Shown here piece by piece: positions 34,263 through 42,048 of a DNA stretch of 52,852 nt (position 1 is the stretch's first letter; each line of letters opens with the position of its first letter). The position numbers and the translations under genes were made by a program. Source of the DNA: an uncultured Bacilli bacterium (GTDB taxonomy: Bacteria > Bacillota_I > Bacilli_A > RF39 > UBA660). Location of the stretch: NCBI GenBank assembly GCA_910587775.1, contig CAJUNF010000006.1:1-52852 (forward strand), read 5' to 3'. The notes below the pieces were generated by a model. The model ran no database searches. It was given only the letters and a program-made list of their open reading frames with translations, and was not told where the DNA came from.

Positions 34263-34342
34263 CAAAAAAATACAAATAGGTGAAACGAAAGTAAAAATGT
34301 CATAGATGCTTTATTCCCATTCGAAAGAATAAATACATAAAC

Positions 34343-34371
34343 AAAAGAGGAAAAAATTTTTTCTCTTTTTT
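34343..34371 (+). terminator. Terminator before gpr
   Basis: AAAAGAG-G-AAAAAA pairs with TTTTTTCTCTTTT (one bulge), ending in T residues. Confidence 0.65.
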
Positions 34372-34413
34372 CATATCTTTTAAAATTTGGAGCAAACTAA
34401 AATTGGTGATAGT

Positions 34414-35151
34414 ATGAAACAAATGTCTTTTTTAGATGCTGCAGCAAATTATAAAGGAAATAAAATATTAGTTGGAGAAACTACTTTTAAAAATAAAACA
34501 GTATGTCATTATCAAGTTCTAGAAAAAGATCAAAAGAATGTTGGTCATGATGCAGGAGATTATTTTACAATTAAATTTACAAAACAAATATTAGAAGAAA
34601 ATAAAATGGCAATTCAAAAAGAAATTGAAAAGATACTTCGTTTGTTTTTAAAAAAATATCATAAAGATAAACCTATATTAGTAGTTGGACTTGGTAATGC
34701 AGAAGTACTAGTCGATTCATTTGGAAGTAATGTAACAAATAAAATGATAGCTACTAATCACTACAATGATTTTTTAACAATTCCAAATATTGCTTTAATA
34801 AATCCAAGTGTCATGGCAAGAACAGGAATATCATCATTCAAACTAATCGAATTATTAGTAAGGGACTTAAAGCCAGATACTATTATTATGATCGATTCTC
34901 TAGCAACACAAGAATTCGATTCGCTAAACCGTGTGATAGAAATAAGCGATACAGGAATAATTCCAGGAAGCGCATTAAAAACAAACAAAGAAATTAATCG
35001 AAATACTTTTAACATTCCTATATTAAGTCTTGGCATACCTTTTCTTTTAAAAAGAGAAGAAGGATTGTTAGAAAGTATTTATCTAGAAAAAGAATTAGAA
35101 GAATTATCTAACTTAGTAGCAAAAAGTTTAAATCGTACACTTTTATTTTAA
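34414..35151 (+). CDS. gpr: GPR-like germination (spore) protease
   Basis: 245 residues from the ATG behind GGTGAT (TTG at 34387 is upstream of it). GPR landmarks: DYFTIKF, ILVVGLGNAEV, NPSVMARTGISSFKLIELLVRD, IMIDSLATQEFDSLNRVIEISDTGIIPGS and IPILSLGIPFLL. GPR degrades small acid-soluble spore proteins at germination; the Asp of IDSLAT corresponds to a conserved family Asp. It is much shorter than the roughly 370-residue Bacillus enzyme, and I cannot find the usual N-terminal RTDLA-type pro-region, so its activation may differ. The order rpsT-gpr-spoIIP-yqxA-lepA-hemW is the Bacillus order. Confidence 0.88.
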   Translation: MKQMSFLDAAANYKGNKILVGETTFKNKTVCHYQVLEKDQKNVGHDAGDYFTIKFTKQILEENKMAIQKEIEKILRLFLKKYHKDKPILVVGLGNAEVLVDSFGSNVTNKMIATNHYNDFLTIPNIALINPSVMARTGISSFKLIELLVRDLKPDTIIMIDSLATQEFDSLNRVIEISDTGIIPGSALKTNKEINRNTFNIPILSLGIPFLLKREEGLLESIYLEKELEELSNLVAKSLNRTLLF

Positions 35152-35155
35152 TTCG

Positions 35156-35185
35156 ACATATTATGAATCCTTACTGCCATATAAT
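35156..35185 (+). promoter_or_regulatory. Possible sigma-E-like promoter before spoIIP
   Basis: ACATATT (35156-35162), a 15-base spacer and CATATAAT (35178-35185) closely resemble Bacillus sigma-E boxes; spoIIP is a sigma-E gene there. The same bases contain TATAAT, so a sigma-A promoter is an equal alternative. Confidence 0.35.
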
Positions 35186-35203
35186 AGCAAAAAGAGGGAT
35201 AAT

Positions 35204-36163
35204 ATGAAAAAGCGTTTTATTGCCAAAAGAACTAGAAAAAAATTAGGGCTTAAAGTAATCGCCTTTTTTTCGCTTGTTCTTTTTTTCTTTTTCTTCTCTT
35301 TTCATTATACAGTAAAAAATATGAAAGAAAATATGACCCAAGAAGAAATAGTAAATATGATATTTCAAAATGGAATGGGGAATTATAAATTATTTGAATT
35401 TCTAAAAATGAATCCAACAGAATTTTTATTTGCAAGCACGTTAGGAATCAATTTATCCAAAAGCGAAACGGTATTTCAAGAAGAAGAGGAACTAGGAACC
35501 ATTTATGAATATGTACCAGATCCAAGTCCTAAAAGTGAAGTAAAAGATCCTATAATATACATTTATAATACTCATCAAACGGAAGGGTACAGTAAACATG
35601 GCATAAGTGAGTATAATATTACTCCAACAGTCTTATTTGCAAGTTATTATTTACGAGAAAAACTAAATGATTTAGGATTACAAACAATAGTAGAAACAAC
35701 ACAAATGAGTGAAATACTAAGAATAAATCAGTGGTCATATAGTCATTCTTATGATGCAAGTCGTTATCTTATTTTAGAAGCGAAGAAAAATCATGCTCAT
35801 TTATCATACTTTATAGATATCCATAGAGATGCTATACCTTATGAATCATCTACAACAGAACAAGATGGTAAAAAATACGCTAAAGTATTATTTGTAGTTG
35901 GAAAAGAACATTCAAATTATGAACAAAATCTAAAACTAGCGAGCACTTTAAATGAATTATTAAAATCAAAAGTAAGCTCTATAACAAGAGGTGTGATTGG
36001 AAAAGAAGGAAAAAATGTAAATGGAATTTATAATCAAGATATCAGTCCTGGAAGTCTTTTAATTGAAGTAGGAGGCCAATACAATAATATAGCGGAAGTA
36101 ACTAACACAATGGAAATTTTGGCTACTGTATTAAAAGAATATATTGAGGAGCATGAATCGTGA
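35204..36163 (+). CDS. spoIIP: Stage II sporulation protein P (wall amidase/endopeptidase)
   Basis: 319 residues with a cytoplasmic basic start, one membrane anchor (about 20-37) and a C-terminal amidase domain: IYIYNTHQTEGY (metal-site His), YFIDIHRDAIP and NGIYNQDISPGSLLIEVGGQYN (Glu ligand). SpoIIP with SpoIID and SpoIIM remodels septal peptidoglycan to drive engulfment of the forespore. It is shorter than the 401-residue Bacillus protein, mainly before the catalytic domain. SD AGAGGGAT. The stop overlaps the GTG of the next gene. Confidence 0.93.
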   Translation: MKKRFIAKRTRKKLGLKVIAFFSLVLFFFFFSFHYTVKNMKENMTQEEIVNMIFQNGMGNYKLFEFLKMNPTEFLFASTLGINLSKSETVFQEEEELGTIYEYVPDPSPKSEVKDPIIYIYNTHQTEGYSKHGISEYNITPTVLFASYYLREKLNDLGLQTIVETTQMSEILRINQWSYSHSYDASRYLILEAKKNHAHLSYFIDIHRDAIPYESSTTEQDGKKYAKVLFVVGKEHSNYEQNLKLASTLNELLKSKVSSITRGVIGKEGKNVNGIYNQDISPGSLLIEVGGQYNNIAEVTNTMEILATVLKEYIEEHES

Positions 36164-36489
36164 AAAAGAAAGACAAACCAAATTGGTTTTTTAGAATATT
36201 GGGAGTACTTTTTCTAATTTATATCTCCTTAAATATTGCTATGAGTGCAGGATATTACGAAGCAAAATTAAATGAAAAAACAATACTTACAGAAGAAAGT
36301 ATGAAACAATTTGAAAAAGATATCAAAGAAGGAAAAGAAGTTGATATTAATGACTATGTAGTAGAAAAAAATCGTGACTTTTCTAATAACACTACCAAAA
36401 CAGGAGTTTTTTTCTCTAAAATAGTAGAAGATTTTATGTCCGAAGGAATATTAAAAATGACAGATATACTGAAGAAGTTATTTACCTAA
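36160..36489 (+). CDS. YqxA-like small membrane protein
   Basis: 109 residues starting at a GTG that overlaps the spoIIP stop (GTGA). One membrane segment is near 10-28 (FRILGVLFLIYISLNIAM); then an acidic helical region and a C-terminus with FSKIVEDFMSEGILKMTDILKKLF. Length, topology and place between spoIIP and lepA match Bacillus YqxA, whose role is unknown. Confidence 0.65.
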   Translation: MKKKDKPNWFFRILGVLFLIYISLNIAMSAGYYEAKLNEKTILTEESMKQFEKDIKEGKEVDINDYVVEKNRDFSNNTTKTGVFFSKIVEDFMSEGILKMTDILKKLFT

Positions 36490-36530
36490 TTTTATTTCTT
36501 GTGTATAATAAACATTAGGTGATTTTTCTT

Positions 36531-38330
36531 ATGATGAAACAACAAAATATTCGTAATTTCTCGATAATTGCTCACATTGATCATGGAAAAAGTACTCTTG
36601 CAGATCGAATACTAGAAATAACAGGTGCTATTACAGAACGTGAAATGAAAGAACAAATGCTTGATAGTATGGATCTTGAAAGAGAAAGAGGAATTACCAT
36701 TAAATTAAATGCTGTTTCTCTAAACTATAAAAAAGATGGCGAAGAATATCTTTTAAATTTAATTGACACTCCAGGTCATGTCGATTTTTCTTATGAAGTA
36801 AGTAGATCTCTTGCTGCTTGTGAAGGAGCAATTTTAGTTGTTGATGCAGCACAGGGAATAGAAGCTCAAACACTAGCTAATTTATATCTTGCATTAGAGC
36901 AAGACTTAACCATTATTCCTGTAATTAATAAAATAGATTTACCAAATGCGAATATCCCTAAAGTGTTAGAAGAATTAAAAAATGTTTTAGGATTTAAAAG
37001 CGAAGACGTATTACTTTGTAGTGGCAAAACGGGAGAAGGAGTAAAAGAATTAATCGATGCTGTAATTGAACGAATAGATCCTCCTAAAATAAATAATCAA
37101 GATCCACTAAGAGCTTTAATATTTGATTCCTATTTTGATCCATACAAAGGAGTAGTTGCTTTGATAAAAGTAGCAGATGGCTCTTTAAAGGTCGGAAGTA
37201 CGATACGCTTTATGGCTACAAATACTGAATTTTTAGTAACAGAACTTGGGGTTCATAATCCAAAAGAAGAAAAATGGGATACTCTAAGAAGTGGTGAAGT
37301 AGGTTATCTTTGCGCAAGTATAAAAGAAATTAGTTCGGTTCATGTAGGAGATACTATTACTTTAAAAAGTCATCCTGCCAAATCCCCAATTGTAGGGTAT
37401 AAACCAATGAAACCAATGGTCTACTCTGGAATTTTCCCAGTAGAACCAAATCGTTATGAAGCATTAAAAGAAGCATTTTTTAAACTTAAATTAAATGATG
37501 CTGCATTAACATTTGAGCCAGAAACCAGTGATGCATTAGGATTTGGATTCCGTGTTGGATTTTTAGGATTATTACACATGGATATCATTATGACGAGAAT
37601 TGAAAGAGAATTTGATCTTGCAGTTATTGCTACAAGTCCAAGCGTAATTTATGAAATAACATTATCAAACAATGAAGAAATTACGATTGATAGTCCAAAT
37701 AAAATGCCAGAAAGTGTGAAAATAAAAGAAGTAAGAGAACCTTTTATTTATACAAATATTATAGTTCCATCAGAATATATTGGAGCTATTATGGAACTTT
37801 GCCAAAATAAAAGAGGAATTTATAAATCTTTAGAATATATAGATGAAACAAGAGTAAATATTCACTACGAAATTCCACTTTCTGAAATTGTTTATGATTT
37901 TTTTGACAAATTAAAAAGTACAACAAAAGGATATGCATCATTTGATTATGAAATAGTTGGATATCGCCCAAGTAAACTTGTAAAAATGGATATATTACTA
38001 AATGGCGAAATTGTAGATGCACTATCTGTAATAGTTCATAAAGACTTTGCCTATTCAAGAGGAAGAGTAATTGTTTCGAAATTAAAAGAATTAATACCAC
38101 GCCAACTTTTCCAAGTACCAATACAAGCAAGTGTAGGATCTAAAGTAATCGCAAGAGAAAATATTAGTGCTATGAAAAAAAATGTATTAGCAAAATGTTA
38201 TGGTGGAGATATTACAAGAAAAAGAAAACTTTTAGAAAAACAAAAGGAAGGAAAAAAACGCATGAAAATGGTCGGAAGTGTAGAGGTGCCACAAGAAGCC
38301 TTTTTAGCAGTTTTAAGTGAGGAAAAATAA
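36531..38330 (+). CDS. lepA: Elongation factor 4 (LepA)
   Basis: 599 residues from the ATG behind TAGGTGAT. It has a GTPase domain with AHIDHGKSTLADR, DTPGHVDF and NKIDLP, EF-G-like domains II, III and V, and the LepA-specific C-terminal domain with VGSKVIARENISAMKKNVLAKCYGGDI. LepA is a ribosomal GTPase linked to initiation, back-translocation and 30S assembly. Length is normal. Confidence 0.98.
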   Translation: MMKQQNIRNFSIIAHIDHGKSTLADRILEITGAITEREMKEQMLDSMDLERERGITIKLNAVSLNYKKDGEEYLLNLIDTPGHVDFSYEVSRSLAACEGAILVVDAAQGIEAQTLANLYLALEQDLTIIPVINKIDLPNANIPKVLEELKNVLGFKSEDVLLCSGKTGEGVKELIDAVIERIDPPKINNQDPLRALIFDSYFDPYKGVVALIKVADGSLKVGSTIRFMATNTEFLVTELGVHNPKEEKWDTLRSGEVGYLCASIKEISSVHVGDTITLKSHPAKSPIVGYKPMKPMVYSGIFPVEPNRYEALKEAFFKLKLNDAALTFEPETSDALGFGFRVGFLGLLHMDIIMTRIEREFDLAVIATSPSVIYEITLSNNEEITIDSPNKMPESVKIKEVREPFIYTNIIVPSEYIGAIMELCQNKRGIYKSLEYIDETRVNIHYEIPLSEIVYDFFDKLKSTTKGYASFDYEIVGYRPSKLVKMDILLNGEIVDALSVIVHKDFAYSRGRVIVSKLKELIPRQLFQVPIQASVGSKVIARENISAMKKNVLAKCYGGDITRKRKLLEKQKEGKKRMKMVGSVEVPQEAFLAVLSEEK

Positions 38331-38331
38331 A

Positions 38332-38913
38332 ATGAGTACTAGTTTAGCGAAAGAAAGAGAAACCTTAGAAGTTCAAAAGCTAGTTGCTTTAAAAAACGCT
38401 TACATAAAAGCCTCCAATCAAAAAATGAATAATGAAGAAAGAATGAATTTAATAAATGAATTTTTAATTCAAATGATTCCCACCTGCAAAGATTCTGGAA
38501 GAATAAAAGATTTAAAGGAACAATATTGGAAAATGGTAGTAGATGACATAAATTTAAAAAGAATGGACCAAACTCCAATCGATCAAGTGAAATTACATAC
38601 AAAAGGAAGACCTACTTTTTCAAATTCTTATAAAGAAGCGGAAGAATATTACTATGAAAATCGAGATATATTAATTGATCAAAAGCAAAAACTAGTTGCT
38701 TTAAAAAATGCTTATATCAAAGCAGCAAGCCAAGAAATAAGTAATGAAGAAAGAATGAATTTAACTGTAAAATTTTTATGGCAAATTGTTGATCAACAAT
38801 TTGATCTGCCCCCTATACTAGATTTAAAAGCTCAATATTGGAAGATGGCAGTAGATGATTTAAATTTAAAAAGAATAGAACAAGAATTAAAAAAAGGAGT
38901 CACCAAAAAATGA
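38332..38913 (+). CDS. Unknown protein with two internal repeats
   Basis: 193 residues from the ATG one base after the lepA stop. It is two copies (about 14-83 and 117-186) of a 70-residue helical unit. Each begins QKLVALKNAYIKA, continues with NEERMNL and ends DLK-QYWKM-VDD-NLKR. The linker is Tyr/Glu-rich. No metal or catalytic motif is visible and the protein should be cytosolic. It overlaps hemW by 4 bases, so it is inserted in the lepA-hemW operon and translated with it. Function unknown. Confidence 0.8.
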   Translation: MSTSLAKERETLEVQKLVALKNAYIKASNQKMNNEERMNLINEFLIQMIPTCKDSGRIKDLKEQYWKMVVDDINLKRMDQTPIDQVKLHTKGRPTFSNSYKEAEEYYYENRDILIDQKQKLVALKNAYIKAASQEISNEERMNLTVKFLWQIVDQQFDLPPILDLKAQYWKMAVDDLNLKRIEQELKKGVTKK

Positions 38914-39992
38914 AATCAGTATATATTCATATTCCTTTTTGTAAAAGTATTTGTAGTTACTGTGATTTTTGCAAAATGTTTTATAATCCCAAATGGGCGC
39001 ATGATTACTTACTAGCATTAAAAGAAGAAATAAATGATCAATACATGGGAGAAGAAATAACATCCTTATATATTGGTGGAGGAACTCCTTCTTGTCTAAG
39101 TAAAAAAAATCTAGATTATTTACTTAAAATTATCACAATTTTTAACTTATCTAAAGATTGTGAATTTACATTTGAATGTAATCTAAATGATATTAATGAA
39201 GAACTTTTGATTACATTGAAAAATGCTAATGTAAATCGTTTAAGTATTGGAATAGAATCATTTGATGAACAAAAACTCATATTAATGGGAAGAAATCATA
39301 CATTTAAAGATGCCGAAGATAAAATTCGTCTAATAAGACAATTAGGATTTCAAAATATCAACATTGACTTAATTTACGGAATACCAAAAGAAACCAAAAA
39401 AACACTAAAAAAAGATTTAAAGAAAATTTTAAAATTAAATCCAGAACACATTAGTACTTACAGTTTGATACTATCAGAGCACACTCTTCTTCATGTAAAT
39501 GGGATAAAACCAATTGATGAAGACTTAGATGCATTATTTTATAAAATAATCTGTAAGAAATTAAAAAGAAAAAAATATCAGCATTATGAAATCAGTAATT
39601 TTTCCAAAAAAGGCTTTGAATCAAAACATAATGTAGGGTACTGGAATAATCAAGAATACTATGGCTTTGGTCTTTCTGCATCAGGATATATTGATTCAAT
39701 ACGTTATACAAACACATTTAACTTAACAAAATATTTGCGCCATGAATTTGATGGGTCAAAAGAAATACTTACCCCCTCAGATATTTTAGATAATGAAATC
39801 ATGCTAGGATTAAGAAAATTAAAAGGAATTAATTTAGAAGAATTCGAAAAAAAATATGGAATTTCATTAGAAGAAAATTATCCTGTAGAGCCCTTGTTAA
39901 AAAAGAAAGAATTAATAAAAAAAAGAGGATATATTTATATCAATCCGGATAAACTATATATAATGAATGAAATACTCATGAAATTAATATAG
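38910..39992 (+). CDS. hemW: HemW-like radical SAM protein
   Basis: 360 residues: IHIPFCKSICSYCDF with the radical-SAM CxxxCxxC cluster and an extra Cys, then LYIGGGTPS, ECNLNDIN, LSIGIESFDEQKL, INIDLIYGIP, YEISNFSKKGFESKHNVGYW and a winged-helix end. The family was long called HemN-like; HemW is a heme chaperone rather than a coproporphyrinogen oxidase. The position behind lepA is conserved. It starts in the ATGA overlap. Confidence 0.93.
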   Translation: MKSVYIHIPFCKSICSYCDFCKMFYNPKWAHDYLLALKEEINDQYMGEEITSLYIGGGTPSCLSKKNLDYLLKIITIFNLSKDCEFTFECNLNDINEELLITLKNANVNRLSIGIESFDEQKLILMGRNHTFKDAEDKIRLIRQLGFQNINIDLIYGIPKETKKTLKKDLKKILKLNPEHISTYSLILSEHTLLHVNGIKPIDEDLDALFYKIICKKLKRKKYQHYEISNFSKKGFESKHNVGYWNNQEYYGFGLSASGYIDSIRYTNTFNLTKYLRHEFDGSKEILTPSDILDNEIMLGLRKLKGINLEEFEKKYGISLEENYPVEPLLKKKELIKKRGYIYINPDKLYIMNEILMKLI

Positions 39993-40005
39993 AAAAGGTG
40001 AAGAT

Positions 40006-40485
40006 ATGAAAATTCTTTTATTAATTCTTTTTTTATTTTTTCCAGTAGAAGTATTTGCCTCTGGTGGTTATTTAAAAGATTTTGAAGTAAAAAATGGAAC
40101 TTTACTAACCAAGTTTAATGAACAAAATAATATTTATACTATAAAACTAAATGAAGAAGCAAACGAAGTAGAATTTACTTATCAATTAGAAAATGATTCC
40201 GACAAACTTGAAATCATTGATAATAAATATGAAGAAACCTTAGAAAACATTATGATTATTAAAGTAAAAAGTGAAACGGAAAACGAAACTCAAACCTATA
40301 CTTTTTATCTTGAAAAAGAGCAAACTGCACTTGTAGCTACAATAGAAGATACAACAAACACATTAAACATTACCAAACAAAAAAGAAGTCCTTTTTTAGC
40401 ACCAAGCATCATTCTAATATGCTTAAGCATTATATCTATATTATTTTATTTTTTAATATTTCGCTTTTTTAAGAAAAAAGTTTAG
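40006..40485 (+). CDS. Secreted cadherin-like beta-sandwich protein with C-terminal anchor
   Basis: 159 residues: a signal peptide (1-18, ending FASGG), a beta-sandwich of the cadherin-like type (about 20-108: YLKDFEVKNGTLLTKFNEQNNIYTIKL, a typical start), a linker and a C-terminal membrane helix (about 130-152) with a KKKV end. It would display a small domain outside the membrane. Ligand unknown. SD AAAGGTG. Confidence 0.7.
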   Translation: MKILLLILFLFFPVEVFASGGYLKDFEVKNGTLLTKFNEQNNIYTIKLNEEANEVEFTYQLENDSDKLEIIDNKYEETLENIMIIKVKSETENETQTYTFYLEKEQTALVATIEDTTNTLNITKQKRSPFLAPSIILICLSIISILFYFLIFRFFKKKV

Positions 40486-40573
40486 TTTTTGATTAAAGCT
40501 GCATTAAGCTAAAATGCATTGATATTTTTAATAATTATAATATAATAGAAAAAGCTTAAGAAAGGTGGATATT

Positions 40574-41269
40574 ATGGCATATTATAATAGAAAGGGTGAA
40601 ATACTAAAAAGAGAACAAATGGAATATTTGTCATCTGGAAATTGTGCTTTTGTGTGTCATAATAATGAAATAATATTTAAAGAATACTTTTCTGATACCG
40701 TAACAAGTTGTAGATTAACGGCCAAATTATTTGATTTGTTAAAGGATATAGATGACAAACACTTTATAAAACTGTTTGAAATTTATAGTGACATGGATGC
40801 ATCTAAATTAATGCAAAAAAAATTTATCGTTGATGCTTATACAGCAAAATATTATAGCGATGATTCAATCAATGCATTATATGAGCCTGTTGACTATACA
40901 CTCGATAATTTTAGTGAACTAGAAAAATTATTTGATACATTTACTAATAATTCAATAGTTGCAGATGATGTAAAAAGAAAAAACGCAATACTAAGTTATA
41001 GTGGAATTATTATAATAGATCCAGACACATTTTATACAGTCTCTCTTCCAAAACAAGACATAGCAATTGCAAATAAAAAAGAACTATTAACTTTATTTAG
41101 AAGTATTTGTGTAAGTGGTATAAAAAAAAGAAAGAATAAAGAAGAAATTTTAAAAAAAATTATTTTAGATTTAGCTAACATAAAAGTGGATAATAAAACT
41201 GATGTAACTCATGAAATTTGCAAAAAACTAAGTTGTGTCAAAAAACCAATGGATTATTTAATAAAATAA
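40574..41269 (+). CDS. Unknown protein, possibly kinase-fold
   Basis: 231 residues from the ATG behind AAAGGTGG. It is a cytosolic protein. It begins with an aromatic N-lobe-like part (NEIIFKEYF, possibly the Lys strand), then VDAYTAKYY, a helical stretch, and SYSGIIIIDPDTFYTVS near 150-165, where kinases have the metal-binding D. This layout suggests a very short, degenerate kinase-like fold, but no HRD or DFG motif is present. I do not recognise a family. Confidence 0.5.
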   Translation: MAYYNRKGEILKREQMEYLSSGNCAFVCHNNEIIFKEYFSDTVTSCRLTAKLFDLLKDIDDKHFIKLFEIYSDMDASKLMQKKFIVDAYTAKYYSDDSINALYEPVDYTLDNFSELEKLFDTFTNNSIVADDVKRKNAILSYSGIIIIDPDTFYTVSLPKQDIAIANKKELLTLFRSICVSGIKKRKNKEEILKKIILDLANIKVDNKTDVTHEICKKLSCVKKPMDYLIK

Positions 41270-41352
41270 AGATAATATAAGGAATATATTGTTTTTAAAA
41301 GATCCCATTTATAGCTTTAAAATATTATGCTACATAAATAAAAGTACCAAAT

Positions 41353-41390
41353 AAAAATCACCAACATATCATGTAATAGGTGATTTTTTT
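41353..41390 (+). promoter_or_regulatory. Hairpin that buries the ribosome binding site of the GDPD gene
   Basis: AAAAATCACC (41353-41362) pairs perfectly with GGTGATTTTT (41379-41388), a 10-bp stem with a 16-base loop, followed by TT and the TTG start. The right arm is the ribosome binding site. The shape is that of an intrinsic terminator or a translation-blocking hairpin. Confidence 0.6.
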
Positions 41391-41988
41391 GAAACAAATA
41401 GCTCATCGTGGATATCATCAAAACGGAACAAAAGAAAATACGATAGAAGCTTTTAAAAAAGCAATAGAAAGTGAGCAATATGTTGGTTTTGAATTTGATA
41501 TACGAACCACAAAAGATGGCATTTTTGTAATTCATCATGACCTTTTCATCGATGGAAATTTAATTCGTTTCTTAACCTATCAAGAATTAAAAGAAAAATA
41601 TAATATTCCCACTTTAGAAAACGTTTTAAATCTTAAAACAGATAAAATTATGCTTTTAGAAATAAAAGAAGCCAATATTGATACACTAGCATTAAATAAA
41701 ATAATAGAAAAATATCCAAATACAAATCTTTATATTGATTCCTTTGATAATTCTGTAATACATAAAATGATGAACTATAAAAATCATGCCAAATATGGAA
41801 TACTAAATTATGTTTTAAATAGTGAAGAATCATACAAAAATTATGACTTTATCGGATTACTCTCAGGGGTTATAACAGATGACTTAATATCTTTTTTTGA
41901 AAAAAATAAAATAGAAATTTTTATTTATGGAATATGGAACAAAAGAAAAATTGGACATTATAAAAATGCGTTTTACATTGTCGATTAA
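41389..41988 (+). CDS. Glycerophosphodiester phosphodiesterase-family protein
   Basis: 199 residues starting at TTG, chosen because TAGGTGAT lies 5-12 bases before it. Catalytic landmarks of GDPD are present: AHRGYHQNGTKENTIEAF (His and Glu-Asn), FEFDIRTTKDG (metal ligands E and D) and VIHHD (second His). GDPD releases glycerol-3-phosphate from lipid head-group diesters. It is shorter than the usual 240 residues, with reduced late barrel strands. It has no signal peptide, so it is cytosolic. Confidence 0.85.
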   Translation: MKQIAHRGYHQNGTKENTIEAFKKAIESEQYVGFEFDIRTTKDGIFVIHHDLFIDGNLIRFLTYQELKEKYNIPTLENVLNLKTDKIMLLEIKEANIDTLALNKIIEKYPNTNLYIDSFDNSVIHKMMNYKNHAKYGILNYVLNSEESYKNYDFIGLLSGVITDDLISFFEKNKIEIFIYGIWNKRKIGHYKNAFYIVD

Positions 41989-42048
41989 CAAATCTTTAAA
42001 AATAAAAAACCTTATGTTATAATGAGTCATAATAGGAGTTGAGTAGAG

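Larger units (their letters stand above)
33883..34413. other. Gene-poor interval between rpsT and gpr
   Basis: About 530 bases with no complete gene I can support. It holds a 15-bp inverted repeat (34010-34062), a GC-rich domain remnant (34119-34262), a 7-bp hairpin TTTATTC/GAATAAA near 34310-34336 and a terminator (34343-34371). An ATG frame at 34042-34305 is open by chance: its product lacks family features, while another frame of the same DNA encodes a recognisable domain end. Confidence 0.7.

Noticed and set aside
34042..34305. An 87-codon open frame with an ATG in the rpsT-gpr gap
   Set aside because: There is no good ribosome binding site before it and no protein-like pattern in its product; the recognisable domain end lies in another frame of the same DNA.
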